This document shows positions 15,371-25,748 of a stretch of 64,000 nt of DNA, piece after piece. Made by a program: the position numbers and the translations under genes. Within the stretch, counting starts at the first letter, position 1. Each line of letters starts with the position of its first letter. This DNA comes from Lepisosteus oculatus (taxonomy: Eukaryota > Chordata > Actinopteri > Semionotiformes > Lepisosteidae). The stretch lies in assembly GCF_040954835.1 (NCBI RefSeq), contig NC_090716.1, positions 9,750,775-9,814,774 of the forward strand, written 5' to 3'. A model generated the notes under the pieces. That model had not been told where the DNA came from. It searched no databases and worked only from the letters and a program-made list of their open reading frames with translations.

Positions 15371-16496
15371 AACCTGCTGCTCCCTTTTAACATCATGTCC
15401 TCCATGAAATTGTGACTGGAGAAGTGCGATCACTGTGACTGGGTCTTCCAAACCACTCCAGCTGCTCATAAGCCTCTCCTCCCTGCCCACCTGTCTAGGG
15501 GTTAGCTCTGATGACTGCATCTTCCATCTTGTGTATATTCCTGTAATTCCTATGATTCCTGTAATGTTAAAATGAATAATCTTGATTTTGAGGTCCCGTG
15601 ACAAAAGTACAAGCACAAAATAGAGCAGCCACAAACACAATATTTGAAACTTTTGCCATCACAAAAGGCCAAAAGGCCTTGGACAAAAAAGAAATTGGAC
15701 TGTTCTAGTGGGGCTTAGTGTTTGATAAAAATGTAGAATTGCACATTACTTTTTATTGTTTGCCCAGCACAGACTCGTTGACTCACCAACTCATTCAGCC
15801 ATTCATATTTTGACACATGTGCTGGACGTTCAGTGCCGACTGGAGTAGAGGCATGTCTCACTGATGTTATCACATCACTCAGCCTGCAGAGGCCTGGGAA
15901 ATTGCAGAGGTTGTGGTTTTGCCAGACTCCCGAGAGAGCCTTGGCCAGCTAATCCCAACTCTACCCCTGGCAGCACAGTTGTGCTCCACTGCTTGAGGAA
16001 TCCTGGTTATTGTTGGCTAGTAACATTATCCAGGGTTCAGCTCTATGGGTGTTCTTTTTAATATAGCAAGGACCCACATATAAAAGTGATTGTAAGGATG
16101 TATAATGTAGTTGATCATGATGCGTGTTTGGTATTTTTCTTTGGGTTCATGTGGGAGCCAAATGGTCCTTAAAAAAATGAATGAATAACCTTAGTTACAT
16201 GTATTACACCTGTCTTATGCAGAAATTAATGCATGAACTCTTGCAATTTTAAAAAGATAATGTATAAAACTAATACTGCATTCCTAATACTGATCAAAAT
16301 ATGCAGCATTAAGAATAATTACCAACTATAAATTGTGAAATTTCCATGATGACTGATCTTGCTTTTTCATAGATATTAAAATCCAGTTTGAAAGACTTTT
16401 TTTAAAAAAAACTGAAGAGCAAGCAATTATTTCTGCTTACTCATGCTAATGATGCAGTATCTAAACAATTACACAGGTATAATAAATGTTAGTTCC
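15371..16496 (+). other. TMEM9B 3' UTR region with candidate poly(A) signal
   Basis: Sequence after the TMEM9B stop. The first canonical AATAAA is at 16491-16496, and a variant ATTAAA occurs near 16374. A family A SINE copy lies within it at 15825-16060. Confidence 0.45.
15825..16060 (-). repeat. tRNA-derived SINE copy (family A)
   Basis: Shares 'ttcagtgccgactggagtagaggc', then the cagttgtg/gaatcctgg/ggctagtaac block, with the other family A copies. The tRNA-like head is poorly preserved at the right end. Confidence 0.6.
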
Positions 16497-17258
16497 ATAG
16501 TTATACTTGAGTGTTAATTCTGCTATTATTTTTTCATAGTGATGAATTTCCTTTGCTAAAAACTGATATGAAGGCAGTTTTGGAACAATAGTTGCTGTCT
16601 TATCCAGTTGATTAAACCCCTTTTCTCCTTTGTTTGGACCTGCCTTTTAGTGTCCAGAGTGTTGTATATGATATGACAATCTTTCTTCCTGTTATTTGTC
16701 AGAAGGAAGTTTTTTGATTTCAAGTTTTAAAAAACTATTCAAATCAATAATTCTTCAATATAAATCATATTTAAAAATCAATTTTTGTAACATTAATTGA
16801 GCTTCTAATGAACAATGTACATAGTAAATATATTCACCATTAAGATGTAAGTATTGCCAATTCTTGTTAAAACATGCTTGATGAAAATCGGTTCTCTTCA
16901 AAATAATTTAAAAAAATGTAATTTACCTTGGCACCTAAATGTATAGTGCTTAATGGCAGTCAGAATATAATTGTCTTAATGCTAAAACATACAATGTTTC
17001 TAATCTCTTGTACAATTTGTGTTATAACTTCTGCATTAAAGTTAAATTCCTTATCATGTACAATCCATCTTGAGTGTTTAACTCATTCAGTTGTTTTTGT
17101 AGATATCAATGAATGTAATTATGCATAAGGCAATGCAACAAATTCTGCCACAACACAATTCTGTTCTCATTTTTTAACCATATAATAATTTTGCAGTAAA
17201 TGATGCAGCTTCTAGATTTGTTTTCGTGTACTTACCCAAACTTGTGATTTAATTAATT

Positions 17259-17690
17259 GGATTTCATATAGCACCTTTCATCCCAAAGTGCTTCATGTAT
17301 AGGACTAACATCATCCACCACTGAAGTATTGCACTCACCATCAACCAGCAACTCTGTCACAGAGCACCCGAGGCAGAGAAATGACAAGCTCTGGGTAATC
17401 TTTTAGGGAAGCCGAATCGGACATATACACAGAACATTTTGTAATCGGAACACTTTGCTGTTATTAACGGTCTCAGATCTGAATTTAGACAGGGCGCCAG
17501 GGTTAACACTTCTACACATTATGAACAGGTTTGTGGCCAAACACTCAGCAGGATCCGAATCGGACGGTAATTTGGCAGCAGAGTCCCAAAGCGCCATTCT
17601 GGGCCGTTTTGAAATTATTGTCCAGTGAGGAGAGCGCCACCTACTGATCTGACACCAGTAGCAAGAACCAGTTTTTATCAAAGGTTCCGG
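17259..17690. repeat. Degraded interspersed repeat, same family as 27410-28080
   Basis: Opens with 'tttcatatagcacctttcat' and 'cccaaagtgctt' and later has 'gggttaacacttctac'. This is the layout of a common fish repeat that begins 'tatatagcgcctttcat' and contains 'ggggttaacacccctac'. The segment at 27410-27697 has the same blocks in the same order. I cannot name the family with certainty. No ASCL3-like bHLH sequence was found here or nearby. Confidence 0.55.
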
Positions 17691-17957
17691 TGTCCTAATA
17701 AAATCACAACCAGCCTTGCTAAACTTCCAGGATCGGACAAGATCTAAGTAAAGACGATATCAATATGCTATCATGTATATTATGAAGATTTAAAAACAAA
17801 AACACGGCAAATTACACAATACTAGAAATATTTTAGATAAGCATTTTCTTTAATTATTGGAACGTATTTAAATTATACTATTACTATTTGTGATAATAAT
17901 GTATTCTTTTTAAATGAGATATGTGTTAAATGGGCCACCGTAGGTTATTAGCTAGCA

Positions 17958-17972
17958 ATGGCCCGTAGCAAC
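17958..17972 (+). promoter_or_regulatory. X-box (RFX site) at the C11orf16 promoter
   Basis: ATGGCC-CGT-AGCAAC fits the RFX consensus GTNRCC-N(3)-RGYAAC with one mismatch. It lies at the start of the CpG-enriched 17940-18080 segment, which ends in a donor at 18079|18080. It probably marks the promoter, and the ATG within it is then not a start codon. X-boxes typically drive cilium-related genes. Confidence 0.5.
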
Positions 17973-17974
17973 GT

Positions 17975-18079
17975 TTGTTCGACCCATGGAGACCTGTGTC
18001 AACAAAGAGTCCTGTGTTTCCAGTGCGCTTCGATGCACTTTCCGCACCACAGGAGCCAAACAGGGTCCGGATTCAACAG
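17975..18079 (+). other. Candidate 5' exon of C11orf16-like gene
   Basis: Ends in CAACAG|GTTTGT. The frame in phase with the next exon is open from 17969 to 18079 but has no ATG; it reads PWRPVSTKSPVFPVRF and onward. Either this is 5' UTR, with translation starting at 18492, or coding sequence begins in a still earlier exon. Confidence 0.4.
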
Positions 18080-18491
18080 GTTTGTCATAATGCGATCATG
18101 CGATATGAAATATTGTGTATTTTAATGGATTATCAAAGGGGAAATATGTTATCTTGCCCTGAAAAATTCACGCTGAGACACCTTTCTTTTGTTGTTGACA
18201 GCGTTAAAAGCGGTGCAGGTGGACATTAAGTTTCTATGGTTTCCTCTGCCGCTCGTAGTGTAGTAAGGTCGCAATGAACACGACGCCAGTGAATATTGTT
18301 AGACTAAAAGCGACTTAGGTTGATAAAGATGCTGTCTTCTTCAGGCTGATTGACTCTTGAACACTTACCCGTTCTTGTAAAACTTACTCTGCATTTTGGG
18401 TCCACTACTTCCGTGAGAAAATAAATGTGTAGATTTTAAATGTTCCCTTCGATTCTGCTGTTTTTAGGGGCTGCTCAGTGCGAAGACGGAA

Positions 18492-21400
18492 ATGCCTGTG
18501 ATCAACCCGTTAGCTCACTCCCTGGGCTCTCTTCCCCTGTTCGGGGAGATTAGAGACCGAAATATCACGTTTGTCATTGACACCTCTGACAGCATGTACA
18601 CCTGTCTTGAGATGGTGAAACATCATCTCATTGAGGCACTGCTGGCTAAATCTCGGGCCGGAGACTCTCTGTTCAACGTCGTGGAGTTCTCATATAAGGT
18701 ATTCCAAATGATTCTTTTAACCTTTATTTTTTTTACACATAACCTGAGTTTTTATTCCACCACAATTCTTGAAAAGAACCGCATGAAGAAACGATACAAT
18801 GTCTTTATAATGACTAAACTTAAGTCAGTTCATGTAACGTTGATGCTCACGTACTGACTCTTTCGTTTGCGTCTTCGTCTGCACACCAGGTATGTTGTGC
18901 ATTTTGGTAAGACTGATTATATGTGTAAGCTTGTGTCAGTTTCTGTCAGGGCGGTGACACAAATTGTATGTTCACGTGTACTCTTGTTCACAAACAGGTT
19001 ACAAAATGGTGTGACCGAATGGTGACCTGCTCTCCCAACACTGTCTATGGGGCCCTGGACTGGATCCGTTCTCTGTGCTGTAAACCCGGTAGAGATCTAC
19101 TTGGTGCTCTGATAGCTGCCTTTGATGACCTAGCTTGCCAAGCTGTCTATCTGGTAACAAATGGCTTCCCCCACACAAAAGCGCAAGAGGTTTTGCAAGT
19201 GGTGTCGCGCGTATCGCGGGAGCGCCCTGTTCATGTTTTCTATGTGGCTGACAAGTGGACGGACAGCGAAGAGCTGAGGTTTCTCCAGAAGCTTGCTCAG
19301 TGCACTAGAGGGAGCTGTCACCTCATCGTTCTCGGTGCTGCCGACGTGAAACAGGTAATCACGCAGAATGTGCTAAGCAAAGCATTTCACTTTCTTTTCC
19401 ACCTCGGAGAAAGTCCTAGCCTGTAAGGCACAGCTGCATTGTTACTTTAAAAAATGGTAAGTGTATCTGTAATAAATATGCAAAAGAACTAAAATTACGC
19501 TTCTTTAGTTTTTCATGCTTAACTCTAGCTTAGTCGAAAATATTATTGCCACTCTTGTGACAGCAATGATGGGCATGTGCTGTTAATATAAGCTTAATGT
19601 AATGATCAGTTATCATGTTTTCTATATACAGTACAGCTGGAATAGGGAAGGGTTTCTGAATATAACTTGTGCATCCATTTTCTAACTGCTTCATCCAATT
19701 CAGGGTCAGGGGGGAGCTGGACCTTATCCTGGCAAGCATCAAGCACAAGGCAGGATACGCCTGGATGGGACACCAGACAATTGCAGAACAGACACACACA
19801 GTCACACCAGGGGCACTTTTCCCATGTCTATGGACTATGGGAGGACTCAAGAGCGCTTAGGCAAAACCCATGTAGACATTAACTAACACTACCACTAGAT
19901 GAAATATTATCAATGTCACTCAAAATCATTTTTTGTTCTAAGCATAACGAATAAGAGCCGTTTATGCAGTGAGTAGATAGTCTATCTGTATATCTTAAAT
20001 CAAACTAATGGAGTAATAGAACTGATACCTGCTGTGATTTGCTTGTATTCACTTTTGCTTAATTTGTCTCATTTGTAACTGTAACCTCATCCATAGGTGG
20101 TTCCAGTTTACAAAACAGAATGCTGGACTACTGGGCCGTTCTACTGGGATGTGAAATACTGCAGTGCAGGGACGAATCTGGACAGACCTGTAACAGCTGT
20201 GACGGATTTATCCTTGTGCGCCTCCCCCCTGGGACACACTCACTGCTGTCACCCAGCTGTCACAGTACCTGCGAGGTACATATTTGTTCACGCCTATCTG
20301 ATTATTTACTGTCATTATTCACTGTATACGTTTGTATTTCAGGGTACTTTTTATTTTCAACTCATCCCGCCCAATTCGTTTTTTTATTTGCCTTTTCTCT
20401 CCCGTTTGGAATGGCCAGCTAAGACTTTAAGACAGTGCAGGCCGTGCCCCAAAAGGACCTACCCTGAAGTTAACATGGAGCTCCGTTACGAAGGTCCTCC
20501 GATTTGGGAACTTCAGCCACAAAGCCACTTTATAGTTCACAATACGTGTATTGTTTTCATCAATGTTAAGAACCGTCAGCCCAAATCAATCAAAAATGTT
20601 ATGGTCACAGGTTGTGTACAAAATGAAAGTGCGTACGTTAAAGTCATGTCCCTGAATATTTTTCATTGCAGGCACAATTTGGTCAGTTTGGTTCCCACGT
20701 GTCCCCTTAGCACCTGTGAGATCGCTGAAATGCTGGAGTCACCCCTGGGCTCCTCTCTGTTAACAGTAGGCACTCGTGTCTTAGCAAGAAGAGAGCCGGA
20801 TGGGTATTACTATCTTGGGAGCATTAAACAAGAAGTTGAGGTAGATTGGGACCAGATTCTGATTAATCTTTTAGTGCTGAGGACTCATTTTTCTCAGTGA
20901 TTCTGTTAATTGTATTGTGCATGTTTTATTTATTAAAACATTCTTAAAACTGAATGCTTAAACTTAAACAGTGCCATGTTTGAACTGTCTCTAGAGAAGA
21001 AGGGGGATATTCCTGGTTAATTTTGATAAACCAGCTCTCATCGGTGGAAAGTATCAGACGTCAGTGCAAAAGACCAGCATAATGGATGTTTTACACTACA
21101 CAGAGGCTCTCCGACACAGTGTTGTGCCAGGGGATAAGGTTCTGGCACCATGGGAGACAGATCTGGTGAGATACGGGCCTGGAAGTGTACTCTCTGGAGT
21201 TGAGATAAGGGACCCACTAAGTGGTATGTAATCTCATTTTCTTTTCTCAAGTCAATCAAAATTCTGATTTAATGAAATTCTGTGGCTATGAAATTCATTT
21301 GGAAATCTTCTGCAAAATTGTTTAGTTCTGTTCTGGGTTGTGTCCTGCTCCTGATGGGCAATGAAATGAAAGTGTTCATTGTGCTCATCAATTTGCATTT

Positions 21401-23233
21401 TATATCTGTGCCAACAAAATAGTCTATCACATCCCAAAGCTGATTAAGATATGAAATTAGTCAATGTGCTCTTGCGTCTAAGCTTTTCAGTTTTAATTTT
21501 TATTTCCTTTTTATTCCAGCCAAAGATGGAGAGGAGATCAGAGTATCCTTCTGGAATGGAAAAGAAGCTAAAGTGCCAAGAGGAGTAGCTGTGTGGATCT
21601 CACCACCTTTATATGAGCAAATCGTAAAGGAGATTCACCAGCCCCTCACTGCAAGAGGAGCCCTTGTACAAAATGAATCGATTTGGCCAGAAATATGTGC
21701 TTGCAGATCTGTACCGCTCCCCTTGTGTCATCGCTCTTTGTGTAAGTGCCACAGTATGTCCTCTCCATATTGCTCTTATTACAGTCCCTGGAGAAGCACC
21801 TGCTGTGTTCCAGCCCACCATTTAGGCAGCTGTCTTCACAAATTGCACACGTGGTGGCCTTTAACGACGGGGAACCCACACTACACGAGAGACCCCCGGA
21901 ATGAAGATCTGGATAAAAAGATTAACCTGCAGCTTCAAGAGCTCCGGGAGTCCAACAGGCCCCTTTCTGTCTCTTCCTCTTCGCTGTCAGAAGAGAAAAA
22001 CTCTGATTCGGAGGGAGAAGCAGAGCCCACCAGTAAAACAGCAGTACGTGTTAGTATTGACCGGGCAGTCAACACAGACTCCAGTCTCTTTAACAGGCCA
22101 AGATCAACGTCTCCAGACAGACCAGCCTGGAAGTACTGGAGGAGAAGCCACCCTGAGCCACTGCATAAGACACCAGGTATTAGTGTACAGCAACATGAAT
22201 GTGAATGAGGTTATGTGAGCTAAAAGCTTTATTCTTTTGCTTTTGCAGTGTAAAGGTACAATTATTTTACTTAATAGTGTTCATATCCTTAATGTAGGAA
22301 CAACGTTTTTAGCAGATAAGAAAAGTTCAGATGGGAATTTAAAAAGCTCATACTCCATTTTACCCAATATTCCAAAACTGCTGTCTGGAAATTACATTTC
22401 CAAGAGTCAGCAACAGTCATTGCTTTCTTTTTACTTATGTGTACAGTGTGTAATTACTATTTTTTAGCTTTTTGCTTCTTAATTTGTACTTTTAGAGTAC
22501 ATTTATAACCTCAAAAACTCATAAAAGATTAGAACCCTGCCCCATCCTGTTAAAATTATTTTACTTAATTATGAGCAAGAGATTTTCCCACTGAATTCCC
22601 TCGTAAATTATTTTACTCATGTAGTCAGATATACAACAGGTTCGATCTCCCTTATACCAGTACTAAAACTGAGAATGAAGTAACAGTCACTGTGAATATA
22701 TATCTAATGCTTGTTTTTTGATGGTACTCAGGGAACCAAGTCAGGAGTGTAGGGAAATGCACTTTTAGTTCAGCAGACGTGAACTCTCCAGAGTTTTGCT
22801 TTGCTGGTCCAACCAATCGCAGCGCAATGTTTGAAACAATTCCATATTCTTCAAGAAGAAGTATTGGCATGAAGGATGTGTTAGCCCAGCATGATATCCA
22901 ACCTCCACTCAGGGTAATTTTATAAGTCGTGGCTTTTTAAAAAAATATACCTGTAAGCTTCATAGTAGTTTGTTAACAATTTTGGTGCATTCTGTTACCT
23001 GCAGTAAATTTGTCTACTTAAAATGAGTAGTATTTGCAAAAATATTGTCCTTAAGTGTCAATGGATATATTTGAGTTATGTATATCTGGCTTTTTATTTT
23101 TAGAAATACAGAACTGGATAGAATTTACCAATTTGCCCTTTTTTTACAGGAAAGTACTTGTGAAAAGCATTTGAAAACAAAGGTGATGAGAAGTTACCTG
23201 ACAAGGCAAGCAGAGAAACGGAGAGCAAAGTGA
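18492..23233 (+). CDS. C11orf16: C11orf16 orthologue: VWA plus DUF4537 protein
   Basis: Exons 18468-18698 (ATG at 18492), 18998-19354, 20097-20275, 20672-20840, 20995-21223, 21520-22176, 22732-22913 and 23150-23233 join in phase to about 687 residues. Residues 17-188 form a von Willebrand A domain like those of VWA3A/VWA3B: FVIDTSDSMY gives a D-x-S-x-S MIDAS at 30-34. The later MIDAS parts look degenerate (GRDLLGAL at 100-107, and VTNG at 123-125 instead of VTDG). Residues about 280-425 are the DUF4537 region: VLARREPDGYYYLGSIK, then PGDKVLAPWE and YGPGSVLSGVEIRDP, then VSFWNGKEAKVPRG. These align with human C11orf16 (VLARREADGFYYRAQIK, PGDKVLALWE, VHFWNGKAAKVP). A Cys-rich stretch, a Ser/Glu linker and RAVNTDSSLF/PAWKYWRRS follow, again as in human. 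Function is unknown; a ciliary role is inferred only from VWA3-type kinship and the X-box. The start and the segment 20276-20671 are the uncertain parts. Confidence 0.88.
19660..19875 (-). repeat. L2-type fish retroposon copy
   Basis: On the plus strand it starts 'ccattttctaactgcttcatcc' and includes 'ggatgggacaccag'. This is the reverse of the standard fish L2-type 3' region (GTCCCATCC, then AGGCTCC, then a GGATGG-like tail). It lies in the intron between the VWA exon and the next exon of the C11orf16-like gene. Confidence 0.7.
20276..20671 (+). other. Stop-free, in-phase putative intron of C11orf16-like gene
   Basis: The donor GCGAG|GTACAT and the acceptor TTTTCATTGCAG bound 396 nt, exactly 132 codons, with no stop in the gene's frame. 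Most of it is T-rich and encodes a hydrophobic run, as expected of an intron. The middle (about 20432-20530, CPKRTYPEVNMELRYEGPP) looks more protein-like. It could be an intron, a retained coding intron, or contain a short exon. Confidence 0.5.
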
Positions 23234-23723
23234 CTCACCAGGAAGTCTTATAGCAGTTTAGTTTGGGCCTGTTCCAGTCCATTAGATTTGCACGGACATC
23301 CTGAAGTTAATCCATTTGAAATGATTACAGAAATACAAAGCAAAAAAAAAAAGTTGCTCAGAGATCTACTAGCATATGTTGAAGAAGCATCTTTGCAACC
23401 TGCATTGTAATTGACTGAAGTGGACAACATTTCTTGCAAGAAGAACTTTAAATTACAGGAGGACTTAAATCTCTCAAAAGAACTGAACAACTTGGTTCAG
23501 ATTTTATGTGATTTTAAGTCATGATTTATTGGGACTGTAATAGTGCCTGTATGTTTTTTTCTGCCTCATATTCTGTTTATTCTCTAGTGAATTTAAGTAT
23601 TTTAAAGAATTTTTGGGGACAATTTCTTCAGGAGGCCTGTTTAAGCATTTAAATGATGCACAATGTTGTATTTATCTCTGACATAAAACCTACATATATG
23701 TATATCAATTTCCCAAAAAGTAA

Positions 23724-23802
23724 AATAAAGGAATAATAATATGTTCATTTTTGTACCACTGTGGTGGCCTTGAAAAGATTAAATGAGCACTTTTGAATAA
23801 AT
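23724..23802 (+). promoter_or_regulatory. C11orf16-like polyadenylation signals
   Basis: AATAAA occurs at 23724-23729 and 23797-23802, about 500-570 nt after the stop codon at 23231-23233. The transcript would end before the AKIP1 terminal exon on the other strand. Confidence 0.55.
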
Positions 23803-24176
23803 AAAACAAACCCTTTGAGACGAAAACTTGGCAACCTTTAGACCTCCAACAACGTAGGATCCCAAATGGCAAGAAGTACTGAAAACAAGCAAGACTGCTT
23901 TGTACCCGACAACTCTGATGAACTATCACAGAAAGGTATGTATAAACAGAGCAACTTCACTTTGAATTTATCTGGATTAAGTTTTTACTAAAAGTGACTT
24001 AAATTTGTATCCTTTGTTTTTTTTACAGCTGGCCATTGTACTGATGCACTCTGGATGACGTATGCAACAGAGGTGCCACTCCTGGGCTTGGAACCCACAC
24101 CCTTCCAGGTACAAGTTCCCAGTACAAACTACAGTGTACGAGGTGGACTGCTGACAGATCTTGATAAAAATAACAC

Positions 24177-24182
24177 TTTAAT
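24177..24182 (-). promoter_or_regulatory. Candidate AKIP1 polyadenylation signal (ATTAAA)
   Basis: The minus strand reads ATTAAA about 275 nt downstream of the AKIP1 stop. No canonical AATAAA is nearer on that strand. Weak evidence. Confidence 0.3.
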
Positions 24183-24454
24183 GACACAAATATGTATAGG
24201 ATGCATACAACTTAATAAGACAAAATTAAACTATATTCACACCTCTGAAATAAAAATAATTGCACGATTAGAAAAGGACAGTATACTGAGAACTGGCAGC
24301 AGTTCAATGGTTCAGCTCAAGTTCATAAAGAAGCCCTGATCCACAAATACAGTTCGCCCTCCCTCTTCACAAATGAACAGGACAGCATTGCACGCTTTAA
24401 AACACAGGAGTATGTTATTGCACTTGCCCCTGCTCCAGCACCGGTTGGGACAGG

Positions 24455-25679
24455 TCAGAGAGTAAATGTGAGATTCACGCTTTCTCCTGCACCGATCTGC
24501 ACCAGCCGGGTCTGTTTCTCAGTGTCTTGAGCTCCCGCTGTGATGGCATATGTTCCTGGAGCCACTTCAATGTGAAAATCCTCAGAGGACCTTTGTTCCT
24601 AAAAGCCACAATCAGTAGCACTGTAAATAATACATACGAGTGGAATGAAAGTAAATGGAAACAACAAGAAAAAAAACTGAATATACAATATAAAGCTGTC
24701 AAGGGCACAGTGTTGTTGTTCTGGTTGCTGTAGAAAGTGAACTACTAACTTGATTTCAGGAGAACCAGTCAAATGCATGAACGCTTTTCACCATAAACTG
24801 TGAATATCATCAAGGTTTCTGTAACAGCAGTGACATCCTGCTCTTCAAACACACTGGAAATGCATGTACTGTATTAGAGTTTTCACTTACCTGCCTACTG
24901 GAATCTCGTGCCTTTGAGGCAGAGTTACGCTGAGCGTGGTACCTGTGTACATGGTTTACTTCAGTCTGACTGGACTCAGCTGCCGACACAGATCTGTAAA
25001 AATACTGTAAAATAATTCATACCACAGTTTTATGCATGTTTACATACCATGTAAGACAACTCAGGCCAAACTCACTGTGTAACTTAAGACACTTGCTCTC
25101 TGCTTCACAAGAAGAAAAACAATTAAGTGTATTTTAATAACATATAAGTATCTATCAGATCATCTCCAATATTTTATTTTAATGTTTCTTAAGACGATAG
25201 GTCTTTAAAGACTTAAACTTTCCTTTTTTTGTGAAAATTAGCAAGAAGAGAGTATACATAATGCATGTTTACCTTACATTGGTGGGTAGTGTGAGCCATA
25301 AACTCCATTATGGTTTCAAAGGCATCATCCAGTTTTGTGTGTCTCTGTTCTTCCTATTGATAAGGAACAGACATATGTATGTTTCACAGTAATTCTCTTG
25401 CCCCTGAATTCAGGGGAGGGCTTCACCTGAATGACAGCAATGGTAAGACTGAACTCTTATTTGCTGCCGAAAGCTGTCTAACGTGATGGGTACCTAAACT
25501 GAGCCTACCTCACCAGCCTCCTCCTTTCCTGATGGGCTGTCCTCCTTCAGCCTCAGCTGTCGGGAAGGGCGTAGCCTGGGCCACTCAATGCGTCTTCTCT
25601 GAGCGCGGGCCAACACTTCACGGCCAAGCCTGGTGGAACGGTCCAGGGATGATTCCAGCCAAGTAGGTCTCCTCTCCAT
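24455..25679 (-). CDS. AKIP1: A-kinase-interacting protein 1, complete
   Basis: Minus-strand coding exons 25679-25509, 25353-25273, 25004-24891 and 24598-24455 (57, 27, 38 and 47 codons plus stop) give 169 residues. All introns are GT-AG in phase 0. The N-terminus 'SLDRSTRLGREVLARAQRRR' matches human 'RRSLQRSARLALEVLERAKR'. Exon 2 ends 'IMEFMAHTTHQCK' (human MAEFMDYTSSQCGK). Exon 3 has 'YFYRSVSA' and 'NHVHRYHAQR' (human YYSSV, HVYRYHRGE). The last exon has 'FHIEVAPGTYAIT' (human LYIEVYPGTYSVT). AKIP1 binds the PKA catalytic subunit and NF-kB p65 and promotes their nuclear retention. The protein is shorter than human (about 210) because no counterpart of the human linker around its 'GCMGVLAREAPHLEK' stretch was found. 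It converges with C11orf16; the stop codons are about 1.2 kb apart. Confidence 0.95.
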
Positions 25680-25748
25680 TGCGCAAATACCGAAGACAAA
25701 AACTGAGCCCCGCACTGAGGAGTGTGCGTGCGCGCACTTATTGAAGTG
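25680..25748 (-). other. AKIP1: AKIP1 5' UTR part of first coding exon
   Basis: On the minus strand, a pyrimidine-rich tract ending TTCCTCAG is just right of 25748. The exon containing the ATG therefore probably begins there, with a separate upstream non-coding exon. The alternating TGCGTGCGCGCA run lies in this 5' UTR. The frame remains open further upstream, but the acceptor and the homology favour the ATG at 25679. Confidence 0.45.

Noticed and set aside
17403-17681. 92-codon minus-strand frame as a possible ASCL3 replacement
   Set aside because: No basic or helix-loop-helix residues, and the sequence belongs to a degraded interspersed repeat.
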